Program-made: the position numbers and the translations under genes
Assembly (NCBI GenBank): GCA_025370845.1
Contig: JAMXFF010000046.1
Coordinates: forward strand, 1 to 60,431
Source: Laspinema palackyanum D2a
GTDB lineage: Bacteria; Cyanobacteriota; Cyanobacteriia; Cyanobacteriales; Laspinemataceae
DNA length: 60,431 nucleotides
Direction: 5' to 3'
The notes under the pieces: generated by a model
Database searches by the model: none
What the model was told of the DNA's origin: nothing
The model's input: only the letters and a program-made list of their open reading frames with translations
In this document: positions 31,994 through 41,410 of the stretch, piece after piece
Position numbering within the stretch: the stretch's first letter is position 1
How the letters are laid out: the number at the start of each line of letters is the position of its first letter

Positions 31994-33931
31994 TTAGGGG
32001 GTCTCTGGTGGGGAGTTATGATGAGCATCTCCTTCCGTATAGCTTCCTTGGTCATTCACATGATTTTCCCGATAATCACCCTTGTTGATTTCAATATTGC
32101 GATCACCTGTAATTTGGGTGTCTCCTTGCGAAACATCGACCATTCCAGTTACATCACCGCCAACAACTCCAGCGATATTTCCTGTGACGCTGCTAATTGT
32201 AACATTACCCCGACTTTCCTGATAAGTCTCCACATAAAACTTGGGTTGCTGAATCGCATTTTCTAGTAATTCTTGGAATCTAATAATTTGCTGGTCTTTT
32301 TCGGCTACTGCAGCTAAAAATGCTTGTAAATTGCTATAAGTCCCTGCTTGGATTTGGTGATAAATTGCACTATATTCTTGACTGAGAATTGAACGGTTAG
32401 CCTCCTCAGTGACTTGGGCTTGAAAGTGAATTTTTTCGTTTCCTCGTCCTTCCATTGAAATGACTTTCAATCCAGCTTCCGGATATTTTTCAATTAATTT
32501 CTGGAAGGCGATCGCTGCTGCACTCGGATCGACTCCTTGATGGTGAAATATATCTAAAATTCTGTACTCTTCTGCTACATCTAATAAATTGACATTTTGA
32601 GTCTGGTACAGTTTTTGAGTTTTGATAATCGGGGCGATAAAATCGGTGAAGTCACCCTCCTTAAACGTTTCATTCCGGTTATCCGGTTTACGCCAAGGAT
32701 CGGGGTCTTCTTTGGTTTCTAAGCGCATATAAATATAGTCGCATTTAATCCCCTCAAATTGGGTATCAAGGGAAACGGCCCAATCTTGAATGCAAGCCCC
32801 CGTTAAGATTGCATTGGTGAGATTAGTCCCATACAGTTGAGCTTGGGCGAGTTTAGCGCGGGTTAAATCAGCCCCTTCTAAGGTCGCTTCACTTAGTTTA
32901 GCGCCAATAAAACTCGCATCTCTTAAGTCGGCATTTCGTAAATTACATCCTCGCAAATCTAAACCATCAAAGTTTTGGTTCCGTCCATTGCCAGTAACCA
33001 CCAATTGGCGAATTTTTTCGTTTTCTAAATAAGTCCCTTCAACTCTAGCTTTGTGTAAGTTTCGAGCATTGCGCCAACAAGTGCGAGTTAAATTAGCTTC
33101 TTTAAAGTTAGTGTTTCCTAGAATTGCGCCTGTAAAATCTGCATCAGTTAAATCGGCTTTTTTAAAAGTAGTACCTATTTTTGAAGATAAATTAATAGCC
33201 ATATTTTTAAAAAATAAATATTTTGAATCTCCAGCCAAAGATTTCTCTTTTATATAAAAAACAACAGGTAGTAAAGTGACACTCAGCAATATACTTGAAA
33301 TTAATTGTTGAGGGGATTCCTTAAACATTAAATTTCCGCATATAATACCGAACAGTATGGTTGTGACCTGGCCAGCTAAAAATTTTTTTTGAAGCCGATT
33401 ATGGAGTTTTATTATTTCCAATAAAACAAGAGTTACAATAACAAGAGAAAATCCTGTAAAACAACCAATAAAAATAAAAAATCCCGGTATAATTGATTGT
33501 AATATCCTGTCAAAAATTTCTTTTTCTTCAGGTGAAAAAGCTGATATAATAACGACAAGACCTGCAAACAAAATAGTTGAGGATAGTAAAGTCGTTGTGT
33601 ATTCTGCTTTGACCAATAAAATAGTCAGGGTCATGAATATAATTGTGAGTAATATCCAAACAAATTCAGCTATAAACTTTTTTTCATCAGAAAGTAAAAA
33701 ACCTATACCTCGACTTGAAAAAGATAAAATAATAGCGGATAAAATTAATAAACAAACTAAGGCAAAAATTAAAAATACTTTTGTTATAGGCAAAATTCCT
33801 GCTGTTGCATAAGCAAAACTTGTTTTTGCCAGTTTAGACTCTGTAAAGTTAAGTCTCCGTATGTCCAAATTACTAAATTCTCTGTTTGTTAGATTTTGAT
33901 GATGTAGTTTGTTTTTTGTATTCTTCATCAT
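31994..33931 (-). CDS. Polytopic membrane pentapeptide-repeat protein sharing a tag with the CHAT protease
   Basis: A 645-residue protein. Residues 10-40 contain first pentapeptides (NREFSNLDIRRLNFTESKLAKTSF). About six membrane segments follow (51-70, 86-107, 115-132, 147-174, 186-203 and 210-227). A second pentapeptide block spans about 245-380 (ADLTDADFTGAIL, LRGCNLRNADLRDASF, GADLTRAKLAQAQLYGTNL). A soluble region (about 430-570) has EYRILDIFHHQG and a probable coiled coil ending KFYVETYQESRGNVTISSV. The C-terminus (609-638) carries GDRNIEINKGDYRE then DQGSYTEGD, nearly the same tag as the CHAT protein. It starts one base after the stop of the upstream gene, so they form an operon. It is notably AT-rich. 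Confidence 0.8.
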   Translation of the reverse strand: MMKNTKNKLHHQNLTNREFSNLDIRRLNFTESKLAKTSFAYATAGILPITKVFLIFALVCLLILSAIILSFSSRGIGFLLSDEKKFIAEFVWILLTIIFMTLTILLVKAEYTTTLLSSTILFAGLVVIISAFSPEEKEIFDRILQSIIPGFFIFIGCFTGFSLVIVTLVLLEIIKLHNRLQKKFLAGQVTTILFGIICGNLMFKESPQQLISSILLSVTLLPVVFYIKEKSLAGDSKYLFFKNMAINLSSKIGTTFKKADLTDADFTGAILGNTNFKEANLTRTCWRNARNLHKARVEGTYLENEKIRQLVVTGNGRNQNFDGLDLRGCNLRNADLRDASFIGAKLSEATLEGADLTRAKLAQAQLYGTNLTNAILTGACIQDWAVSLDTQFEGIKCDYIYMRLETKEDPDPWRKPDNRNETFKEGDFTDFIAPIIKTQKLYQTQNVNLLDVAEEYRILDIFHHQGVDPSAAAIAFQKLIEKYPEAGLKVISMEGRGNEKIHFQAQVTEEANRSILSQEYSAIYHQIQAGTYSNLQAFLAAVAEKDQQIIRFQELLENAIQQPKFYVETYQESRGNVTISSVTGNIAGVVGGDVTGMVDVSQGDTQITGDRNIEINKGDYRENHVNDQGSYTEGDAHHNSPPETP

Positions 33932-35611
33932 TTAGCGTTTACCAAAAAATAATTTATGAATATAGCCCCAACCAGTCATAAAAGAGTCACAAGGACTGGA
34001 GCGAACTTCCCCATTAATACTATCGATAAGCCAATTTATCCCCTCTTCTGAATCCGGTTTTTTATTTTTAATTTCTTCTAAAAACTTTATTGATTCTTCA
34101 CCCATATTATATACAACACAAGCTTCAAAACCAAACCAATTAGAGTTTTCTTCGTATATGCTCATTATAGTTTCCAAACTGTGTGCTTTATCATTATGGT
34201 TCTGGATATGCTTATAAATAGAGTTCGCTAGTGCTAATTTTATCCACCAATTCAAATGAGGTTGATTAAATTCATTAGTTACATAATCTTCCTCTCCAAC
34301 TAATATTAATATTGAAGACAATAAATACGAGTTATAATAACCTTGATTATGATTATAACCAGAGGCTTCTTTAAAAGAATTTTTCAATGAATTTTTCAAT
34401 GAATTTAAGATGTTTTGATTTTCTTGATTCGTGAAAAAATCATTGTCATATTCTGTGAAAAGAGTGAATGATTCCACAGTGCGTTCAATATTTACATCGG
34501 TAAATCCTGTATTTAATATTGTTCCCGTTTCTAATTCCTGCTTGAAAATATTAATAATATTTTGTGTTGGAGCTTGTCTAAGGTATGGCATTGCAGATAC
34601 AGCCATGAAACGATACAAACCTTGTTCTTCATTTGTTGCTTCATTCAGGAGTAATATCATTGAGTCAAAAACTATTTTTTCTATTATTTCTTCTGTCTGA
34701 CTATCTTGTTCTTTAAATATATTAGTTTTATAAACTTCCCTTCTGTCGATACAGCTATATGATAGACAATTGTTTTGCTGATAAAGGCCACTACTAAATT
34801 TATCAAAATTGTAAAAATAAATTTGGCTTGCTAATATAATTGCAGCCTCATATTGAGTGTGACGGTCTAAATTATTATCAATAATAGCAGATTTAATTAT
34901 TTGAAAATTTTCGAGTGAAATCCTCTCAATACCATCGCCCCTTACCGATTCTTCCAATGCTTTTTCATAAGTTTCAGGTGATGGAGTTTCAGGTAAGGGA
35001 GCTTCAGGTGATGAAGGTCGAGGTTTCCACAAAAATTTAGCCGTGTTAGAGCCAACAATACCATCTGGCTTCAAGCCGTTAGACTCCTGAAATCGAATAA
35101 CTGCTCCCCGAGTTTCTTTTCCAAAAATACCATCTATTTTCTGCACTTTAAATCCCAAATCATTCAGTTGATCCTGAATCTCAATAACATTCTTTCCTCG
35201 GCTTCCCATCTTGAGAATTCCTGAAGTGGCTAAGGACTGGCAAATTTTACCAGAGTCCAAAGCACTTCGAGTTTGTTCTCCCACAACTCCATCTACTCTT
35301 AAACCATGAGTTTTTTGTAGTTGTGTCACAGCAGATTTCGTAATTTTCCCATAATAACCCGTACTACGAACTCCTGGAGGAAAACAACCTGCTTCTTTGA
35401 GATCGTCCTGCAATTTAACAACTTGTTGACCTCGACTTCCTCTTGCTAATAATTCAGCGGCGAATGCAGGACGTAAATTGAAGGGAGAAGTAAGAATAAC
35501 AATCAACATCACTAACCCCGTAATAGAGGAAAGCGGAATATCAGGAACTTCTGGCTGTTCGTTATGTTCTTGCCAAATTAACCAAGCCTGAATGCAAGCT
35601 AAAGTATCCAT
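33932..35611 (-). CDS. Exported protein with two peptidoglycan-binding domains
   Basis: A 559-residue protein that starts with MDTLACIQAWLIWQ, an N-terminus common in cyanobacterial peptidoglycan-binding proteins, then a membrane segment (about 29-50) and two PGB_1 domains: RGSRGQQVVKLQDDLKEAG...VDGVVGEQTRSAL (56-115) and MGSRGKNVIEIQDQLNDLGF...IDGIFGKETRGAVIRFQ (135-190). A Pro-rich linker (PSSPEAPLPETPSPETYE) leads to a 340-residue helical region, possibly HEAT-like, with no known catalytic motif. The gene is AT-rich and directly abuts the membrane pentapeptide gene. No amidase or transpeptidase domain was seen, so it may sense or tether to the wall. Confidence 0.82.
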   Translation of the reverse strand: MDTLACIQAWLIWQEHNEQPEVPDIPLSSITGLVMLIVILTSPFNLRPAFAAELLARGSRGQQVVKLQDDLKEAGCFPPGVRSTGYYGKITKSAVTQLQKTHGLRVDGVVGEQTRSALDSGKICQSLATSGILKMGSRGKNVIEIQDQLNDLGFKVQKIDGIFGKETRGAVIRFQESNGLKPDGIVGSNTAKFLWKPRPSSPEAPLPETPSPETYEKALEESVRGDGIERISLENFQIIKSAIIDNNLDRHTQYEAAIILASQIYFYNFDKFSSGLYQQNNCLSYSCIDRREVYKTNIFKEQDSQTEEIIEKIVFDSMILLLNEATNEEQGLYRFMAVSAMPYLRQAPTQNIINIFKQELETGTILNTGFTDVNIERTVESFTLFTEYDNDFFTNQENQNILNSLKNSLKNSFKEASGYNHNQGYYNSYLLSSILILVGEEDYVTNEFNQPHLNWWIKLALANSIYKHIQNHNDKAHSLETIMSIYEENSNWFGFEACVVYNMGEESIKFLEEIKNKKPDSEEGINWLIDSINGEVRSSPCDSFMTGWGYIHKLFFGKR

Positions 35612-37226
35612 ATAATTTTATGCTTTCTATAGTGTATCGGATGACGCGGTGCATATTCCCGGGCTAAAAAAGTATCGAACACTTTTTTAACTGGGTTTTA
35701 GCCTCTTGATAATTGTTATGCCCACTTCCTGGATCTTCTAAAAACTAAGTGCAAATCAGGATAAAGTCTAGGCTTTACTTGGCATTTTATAGATACATAA
35801 TTTGGGCAGCTTTTCTATTTCTATGACCCTGAAAAAATTTTTACAGTACAGGAGACAACCCGCTAAGTTTTATAGCTTAACCAGATTATGATTATCGTTA
35901 TACTTACTAAACCTCGCAGAGAACAGCCGGGAATTCTAGCAAGCTAACAACTCTCTCTTAGCTCAAAGTGATTCAAATGTCATCAACCAAACAGCAAATG
36001 AAATAGACGATTTCCCTGATAAGTAAGCTGCTTTTAAGTTGATAGACAGAAACCCATAAAAGACTGACCTCTCCACATACCCCGGAGAGTAAGTCTGTCA
36101 TTCGTTCGTTATTTTCTCTCGGGTCAGGAGAGACAGTGAAGCCTTGGAAAAAGGGCTAGGGTTTTAGGTCTCTTGTTGACCTTAACTATTTCTACCTCGT
36201 TGGTCAGAATGCAACTAATCTAACAGCTTTTTTATACCAATGTCAAGATAAAACCCAAAAAATTAGTTAAAGAAATGTAAATAACTTGTGAAGAAAATGT
36301 GAGTTTTGTCACCTCTTGGCAACTCTTAGACAGAATAAAAAGCATAAGAATTTATAGGTTTTTTGAAAAACCGAGAGCCTCTAAGGTTTATGAGTTTAAC
36401 AACTCTTATATTGTTTTAAAAGGCTGAGAGAAAATATTAGCAATAGTGGGAGTTTTGTTCTCTTGAGGTGGCCGGTCTAGGGTTCGGATAGGATGAGGTT
36501 AGAGAATGGCTTGGCGCGATGATGCCGATCGCCCAGGATCCTGTCTTGTTCCACTACTCGAATTCCTTGTGGATCAAGGGCAACCCCTACAGCCACCCCA
36601 AAGCCAGCGCTTGCCTCGTCAGATTGGCGATCGCAGTCTCAACGGTTATTCACCTGGGTTCTCATCTCCATCAACGTCCGTTCGGATTAAACAGAAGGAG
36701 ACAAAAGCCACTCTAGCTGAAAAAACAGTTCTTTGCCCTGGTGACAGTTAGAAAGCCCAAAAATCATAGGCTTCTTGAGTAGCGCCCCAACCCCCACAGG
36801 CTTGGGGAATACTGATATTGGGCTTCCTCGCCCGGTCTCGCTTATTAAGACAAGACGCTGATCCGCCAACGACGTAGATTTCAGTTGGGATGCGGCCCAA
36901 GACTCTACTCTCCTATTTCTCCAGGGTATTCTTCCCTACATGAGCCAGTCCATGCTCTTTTTTACTTCCTGTATGGGAATAACCCATAGCTTTCTCAGGG
37001 GGGTTGGGAGGATTACTCCTCCCTGATTCAATTTATTTAATGAAGTTGAATCACCTCATCCTGATAGAGCCAGAACCGTAGGCAGTTCGCCCCCTGCTCA
37101 AGAAACTTTGATGAAAAGCAAAGGACAAGTTACCAGATTTTTCTCCTGAATTGCTTGGGAATTAACCCATTCTTTAAAAAGCAACCCGCGTTTTAACTTC
37201 TAATCAAGTGAGGTGGGATGCTCTAA
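35612..37226. other. Long gene-poor region (1.6 kb)
   Basis: No convincing gene on either strand. It contains a small hairpin (AAAAAAGT at 35666, ACTTTTTT at 35681) about 60 bases upstream of the peptidoglycan-binding gene, AT-rich low-complexity sequence to about 36450, and a possible coding relic at 36519-36716. One frame there, with PVLFHYSNSLWIKGN and VIHLGSHLHQR, vaguely recalls serine acetyltransferase (LW..G...IHPGA), but the match is too weak to claim. Confidence 0.4.
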
Positions 37227-39281
37227 TTACAGTTGATAATTCACCGTAAAATAAAATCCTTCATCTTGAGCATTCGTGCCTTTATCATCAATTTGAAAAA
37301 TAGGCCGTCCATAATCAACCCGCACATTTAAACCGGGAAACACCTGCCAGAGTACACCCATTCCTATCCCAGCTAAAAAGGTTTGTCTCGGTAATTCATT
37401 GGGATTATCCACATGATTCCAAACGGTTCCCACGTCTAAAAATGGGGCAAATTGAAATACCGGAATTCCGGAGGTATCCCGGAGAATCACAATTCGGTCT
37501 TCTACGCTGAAGCGAAATCCATTATCCCCCGATCGCACATTTTGACGATACCCCCGTAACGATTGACCCCCCCCAATCACAAACTGCTGAGATGAGAGCA
37601 AACTATGGGGACTTAACTGTAAATCCGCTTGGACAATTAACAATTGTGAGCCACCTAACCGTTGCACTCGCTGCACCTGAGAAATCCAACTCACAAATTG
37701 TCCATCGGGGATAGGGTCGTCATTGTCAGTGGCATCAAATAAGCCAGTCCCGATGTTCAAGAGCGATCGCACAGACCAAGCGCCTTGAACATCCCGGCGC
37801 AGGTAGTCAGCGCCGATCTTGAAAGTGCTAGTCCGGGTAATCCCATCGGCGCTAGGACCACTGCCAAACCCAAACGGTTCACCGGCGACAAAGGTTTGAC
37901 TCTCCTGGAACGTAAACCCGAGAGAAGTGGCGAATTCTTGCCTGGGCGATCGCACCCAAGGTTGTCGAAAACTCACTTCATACAGTTCCGATTCCCCTTC
38001 AATATTCAACTCTCTAAACTCGTCCTGAACGATGCCATTTTGGTTGGGAGCCACCCGGAAACCCAGGGTTCCATTCATCGCATTCACCGGAATCCGATAG
38101 CTGAGATCGTAGATTTGCGAGTCTCCGGTTCCCCAATAATAACTGGCAGCAATTTCGTCTCCAAACCCCGTCACGTTGCGATAGCGGACAGTTCCCCCTA
38201 AACGTTCCGAACCCACACTCGGAGGGGATAAATTATCCACGCCTAAGTTCAACCCAAAGGGATTCGCTTCTTGGACGCGCACGGTGAGAATACTTTGGGC
38301 GATTTCGTCTCCGGCACGCAAACTGGCTTCAATATTTTGAAATAAAGGGTCGAGGCGCAGTAACCGCAACTGATCTTCTAAGCGGGCGGTATTCAAGGGC
38401 GCACCCCCCCCAAGTTCGATGCGAGAGCGGATATAGGACTCTCTCACCCGGTTGTTCCCTTCCACTTCAATGGCGGCTAAAGTGCCTTCAATGACTTGAA
38501 TTTCAACGATGCCATCCTCGATGACTTGATCCCCCAGTACGGCGCGGGAGGTGATATAACCGCGATCAAGATAAATTTGGGTGATTTGATCCGCGACTTG
38601 TCGGAGGCGATCGAGGGAAACGGTTTGTCCCTCCACCTCGGCAACAATGGTTTGAATTTCTGTATCGGTGAGTACGGTAGAGCCCGTCACGTTCACCTGG
38701 CGAATGGGAATTTCTACTTCGGGAGATTCTTCTGGAGCGGGTTGTTCTTCTGGCGGGGTCAAGACGGGGGGTTGCTCGTCTTCTGGGGGGGCCGGTGGGA
38801 CCTCTGGTAGGGGGGGTAATGGCTCTTGGGTGGGAGGTTGCGGGGGAGGTGAGGGAGGGGTTTGGGCGATCGCCTCGGGCATTCCCAGGTTCAGTGTAGG
38901 GGGTTGCTCTGGGGTTGCTATGCTCTGTAAATTAATCTCCAGACTGTCATCACAGAGGCGATGCTGGTTCCGAGACGCTTCGCGATCGCAACTCATTTCC
39001 CCATCCTCTAGCCACCCCAAATTTCCCAATTTTCCACGAGGTGTTGTTGGATCTGCTGCTTTTCCCTCAGTTGCAAATATCTCGAAGCGATCGCTATTCT
39101 TGAGGGCTTTCTCCCTGGCTATTTCCTCGGGTTCTCTAGTCAGAAACTCTCCTGATTCCTCCGGGACTAAGGGTTTGATGTCTGCTGCTATGGCTTGACC
39201 CCCAGAACAATTAGCGAGCGCCAAGAATACCGGAATTGCCACTCCATACCCCAGAACGTTGAATATCATGTTCTTCTGCAT
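37227..39281 (-). CDS. TpsB/ShlB-FhaC family outer-membrane transporter
   Basis: About 684 residues from the ATG at 39281 (MQKNMIFNVLGYG), chosen because GGGGGAGGG lies 5 bases upstream; an ATG 21 codons earlier is less likely. A signal peptide (residues 1-32) is followed by a Pro-rich linker (SPPPQPPTQEPLPPLPEVPPAPP, and so on). The POTRA domain begins IPIRQVNVTGSTVLTDTEI and ends ILTVRVQEANPFGLNLGVDNL. The beta-barrel carries GFTFQES, SQQFVIGGGQSLRGYRQNVRSGDNGFRFSVEDR (the VRGY/F-like L6 loop) and a C-terminal aromatic-ending strand (FYFTVNYQL). TpsB proteins secrete a large partner adhesin; no TpsA is in the window. Confidence 0.92.
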   Translation of the reverse strand: MQKNMIFNVLGYGVAIPVFLALANCSGGQAIAADIKPLVPEESGEFLTREPEEIAREKALKNSDRFEIFATEGKAADPTTPRGKLGNLGWLEDGEMSCDREASRNQHRLCDDSLEINLQSIATPEQPPTLNLGMPEAIAQTPPSPPPQPPTQEPLPPLPEVPPAPPEDEQPPVLTPPEEQPAPEESPEVEIPIRQVNVTGSTVLTDTEIQTIVAEVEGQTVSLDRLRQVADQITQIYLDRGYITSRAVLGDQVIEDGIVEIQVIEGTLAAIEVEGNNRVRESYIRSRIELGGGAPLNTARLEDQLRLLRLDPLFQNIEASLRAGDEIAQSILTVRVQEANPFGLNLGVDNLSPPSVGSERLGGTVRYRNVTGFGDEIAASYYWGTGDSQIYDLSYRIPVNAMNGTLGFRVAPNQNGIVQDEFRELNIEGESELYEVSFRQPWVRSPRQEFATSLGFTFQESQTFVAGEPFGFGSGPSADGITRTSTFKIGADYLRRDVQGAWSVRSLLNIGTGLFDATDNDDPIPDGQFVSWISQVQRVQRLGGSQLLIVQADLQLSPHSLLSSQQFVIGGGQSLRGYRQNVRSGDNGFRFSVEDRIVILRDTSGIPVFQFAPFLDVGTVWNHVDNPNELPRQTFLAGIGMGVLWQVFPGLNVRVDYGRPIFQIDDKGTNAQDEGFYFTVNYQL

Positions 39282-39956
39282 CGAACCCTCCCCCTGCCAA
39301 CCCACTTGAGATAGCCTATTCTTCCAGAGCATTTCTTTTGTCACTCCCTTGGTTACTTGAGCAACCGTGAACGTGCGGCGGCTCCAAATGCCAGTGTATC
39401 TATTGATATTGTCATCGGCAAGAGCGCCTAGGGCCGAAAACCATCGGAACTCTTTAAAACTTCAGGTTGAAACGGCAGGAAATTATACCCAATCCTGCCA
39501 AAACTCAGTTTTTCCCTCAGTTGATTGTTCTGAAAACCGCTGACCTGCATCCCTGACGGACCAAAAATCGGAGTAACTCGGGAGGGTCGAAATCAATTTG
39601 CCCTAAAGTCGGCGATGGCATTGCCGGTTCAACGTCCCAAGGATAAAATTCTCAATCGTTTGGGCTACTCCCGTGGGTTCGAGCCATATAATAATCCCGT
39701 TCTCCAGTTGTGGCGCTATTATTTTATATCCCCGAGGTTAAGGGTAAACCGAGCTGGGTTAGTTCTTTCTTTCATTCGGTTACCCCAATTCCCTGAAGCC
39801 GTATTTCCCTATCATATATCGGTCTTTTTTTTAACAATTTGTATTAATTTTTATGGACTTGATTCTCTCGAAAGTCTTTGAAAACCCCCTAAATAGGGCC
39901 AGTAAAAACCCTGCTGCTCAGAGCTTAACTCCGGTTTGATTCCAATTCCAGGGAAA
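39282..39956. other. Intergenic region, no supported gene
   Basis: About 670 bases upstream of the TpsB gene and downstream of the small membrane protein gene. An open frame at 39615-39881 has no family signal or good codon pattern. Nothing else was recognised. Confidence 0.35.
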
Positions 39957-40274
39957 TTATTCGGGCAGTGCTAACCCGCTGCCTTCGGATCCAATTGGGT
40001 TATTAAAAAAGTCTGAACTCCAAGAAGTAGCGATCGGAGCTAACAGAGCCGCTACGGTCATCAATAAAAAGATCCAAGCCAAAAATAGGCTAAAATTGGA
40101 GGGTAGGTGACTTTTTTTTGAAGGGTTAACTGGACAGTCTAAAGTTTTCAAGCAGTTGTCTTGAATCATCGGACTCCATTGATTCGCCCTGGCCCACTCT
40201 AAGTCTAATACCTGAGAATCAGCTAGGAGTTGGGACTGCCTGGTATCCGAGTTGCAAACCTGATGCTTTAACAT
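39957..40274 (-). CDS. Small single-pass membrane protein, unknown function
   Basis: About 105 residues from the ATG at 40274 (MLKHQVCNSDT), because GGAG lies 9 bases upstream; the ATG 6 codons before it sits on that ribosome site. The N-terminal about 60 residues are polar with two cysteines. A single hydrophobic helix (FSLFLAWIFLLMTVAALLAPIATSW) near residues 62-86 is followed by a short polar tail. No family was recognised. The codon pattern and ribosome site support a real gene. Confidence 0.55.
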   Translation of the reverse strand: MLKHQVCNSDTRQSQLLADSQVLDLEWARANQWSPMIQDNCLKTLDCPVNPSKKSHLPSNFSLFLAWIFLLMTVAALLAPIATSWSSDFFNNPIGSEGSGLALPE

Positions 40275-40707
40275 ATCTTTACTCTCCATCACAAATCTTT
40301 AAGATTTGTCTTGAATGCCGGGAATTTGACTTGAATGTTCAATTTATCATCTGGATGTTTGCGATCGCGTTTGCGTCCTGTATGATTTGTGTATAACTTA
40401 AGCCCATTTGCCCGGTTTTCCGTTAAGTTTTTTGAAGCAACCCCTGTCGCTCTGATTGGAAGCCATAATATCCCCGATTTAGACCCGATTTAGAAAAGTA
40501 TTCTCCCTATTTCACTTGACATTGTCCCCAACAAGTGATAAAGAGAAAATAAACAGGGTTACACTTCTGAACCGGAAAAGCAATCAGGGCTGAAAACAGA
40601 AATCGCCCTTGGAGAAGAGGCGTTGAACCTAACCATCGGGTTACCTTGAAAAAGAGGCTGATTCCCCGGGGCGATCGCCCCAGTAACGAGAGCAAGGAGA
40701 ATTCCCC
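40275..40707. other. Divergent intergenic region upstream of uspA
   Basis: About 430 bases, holding a HIP1 site (GGGGCGATCGCCCC, 40670-40681) and an AT-rich stretch at 40380-40400. No gene or RNA recognised. Confidence 0.35.
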
Positions 40708-41202
40708 ATGACTTATCATAAAATTCTGGCTGCGATTGATCGTTCCCCCCAATCAGATTTTGTCATTGAGCAGGTGCTCGATTTAGCAGAAAAAGAAAAA
40801 GCCGAACTGATGCTATTTCATGCCATCCAAGTTGAGGCTCTAGCAGAGATTTCACCGATGGTGGGGACTGGCATGGGGTTAAGTCCATCTCTAGGACGAG
40901 AAATCCCCGAACTTCAGCGACAACGACTCGATGGGCAAATCCAACACACCAAAGAAATACTCCAGGAATATGCTTCTATGGCAATGGCCCGGAATATTCC
41001 CACCATCTGCCATCATAGCGTCGGCGATCCCGGTGTCGTCTCTTGTGAGTTAGCCCGAAGCTGGGGCGCTAACTTAATTGTAGTAGGCCGCAGAGGTCGC
41101 AAAGGGATGACCGAACTCTTATTAGGCAGTGTCAGTAACTACATTACCCATCACGCACCTTGCTCGGTTTTAATTGTCCAAGGCGCATTACCTGTCACCT
41201 AA
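40708..41202 (+). CDS. Universal stress protein (UspA family)
   Basis: A 164-residue single-domain Usp. The N-terminus MTYHKILAAIDRSPQSDFVIEQVLDLA supplies the Asp that contacts the nucleotide base. The ATP-binding signature GANLIVVGRRGRKGMTELLLGSVSNYITHHAPCSVLIVQ is the G-2x-G-9x-G-(S/T) motif of ATP-binding Usps, so this one probably binds ATP. There is a short Met/Gly-rich insert (MVGTGMGLSPSLGREIPE) in the middle. GGAG lies 10 bases before the ATG. It shares a bidirectional terminator with ftsH. Confidence 0.93.
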   Translation: MTYHKILAAIDRSPQSDFVIEQVLDLAEKEKAELMLFHAIQVEALAEISPMVGTGMGLSPSLGREIPELQRQRLDGQIQHTKEILQEYASMAMARNIPTICHHSVGDPGVVSCELARSWGANLIVVGRRGRKGMTELLLGSVSNYITHHAPCSVLIVQGALPVT

Positions 41203-41322
41203 GCGAAACTCAGCTAAACCCTGACTACCGCTTATTCCATAAACCCTTTAAATTCTTTCCTTCGTTTGGCAACAGTTATCTGAACAAGGCATTTCTATAA
41301 AAAAACGATGGAGTATCCACAA

Positions 41323-41354
41323 AAAAAGGAGGGGCATTTTACCCCCTCCTTTTT
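41323..41354. terminator. Bidirectional terminator between uspA and ftsH
   Basis: AAAAAGGAGGGG pairs with CCCCTCCTTTTT around an 8-base loop (CATTTTAC). The A-run on one side and the T-run on the other make it work for both converging genes. Confidence 0.92.
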
Positions 41355-41410
41355 GATTCAAGACTAGGGGAACGGGTTGAAATAACCCGAACTGTATCCC
41401 CTAAACTTCC

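Noticed and set aside
36519-36716. Possible serine acetyltransferase relic
   Set aside because: Only a loose LW..G and IH.G resemblance; not enough to claim homology.
39615-39881. 88-codon open frame
   Set aside because: No ribosome site, no family pattern, composition like the surrounding non-coding DNA.
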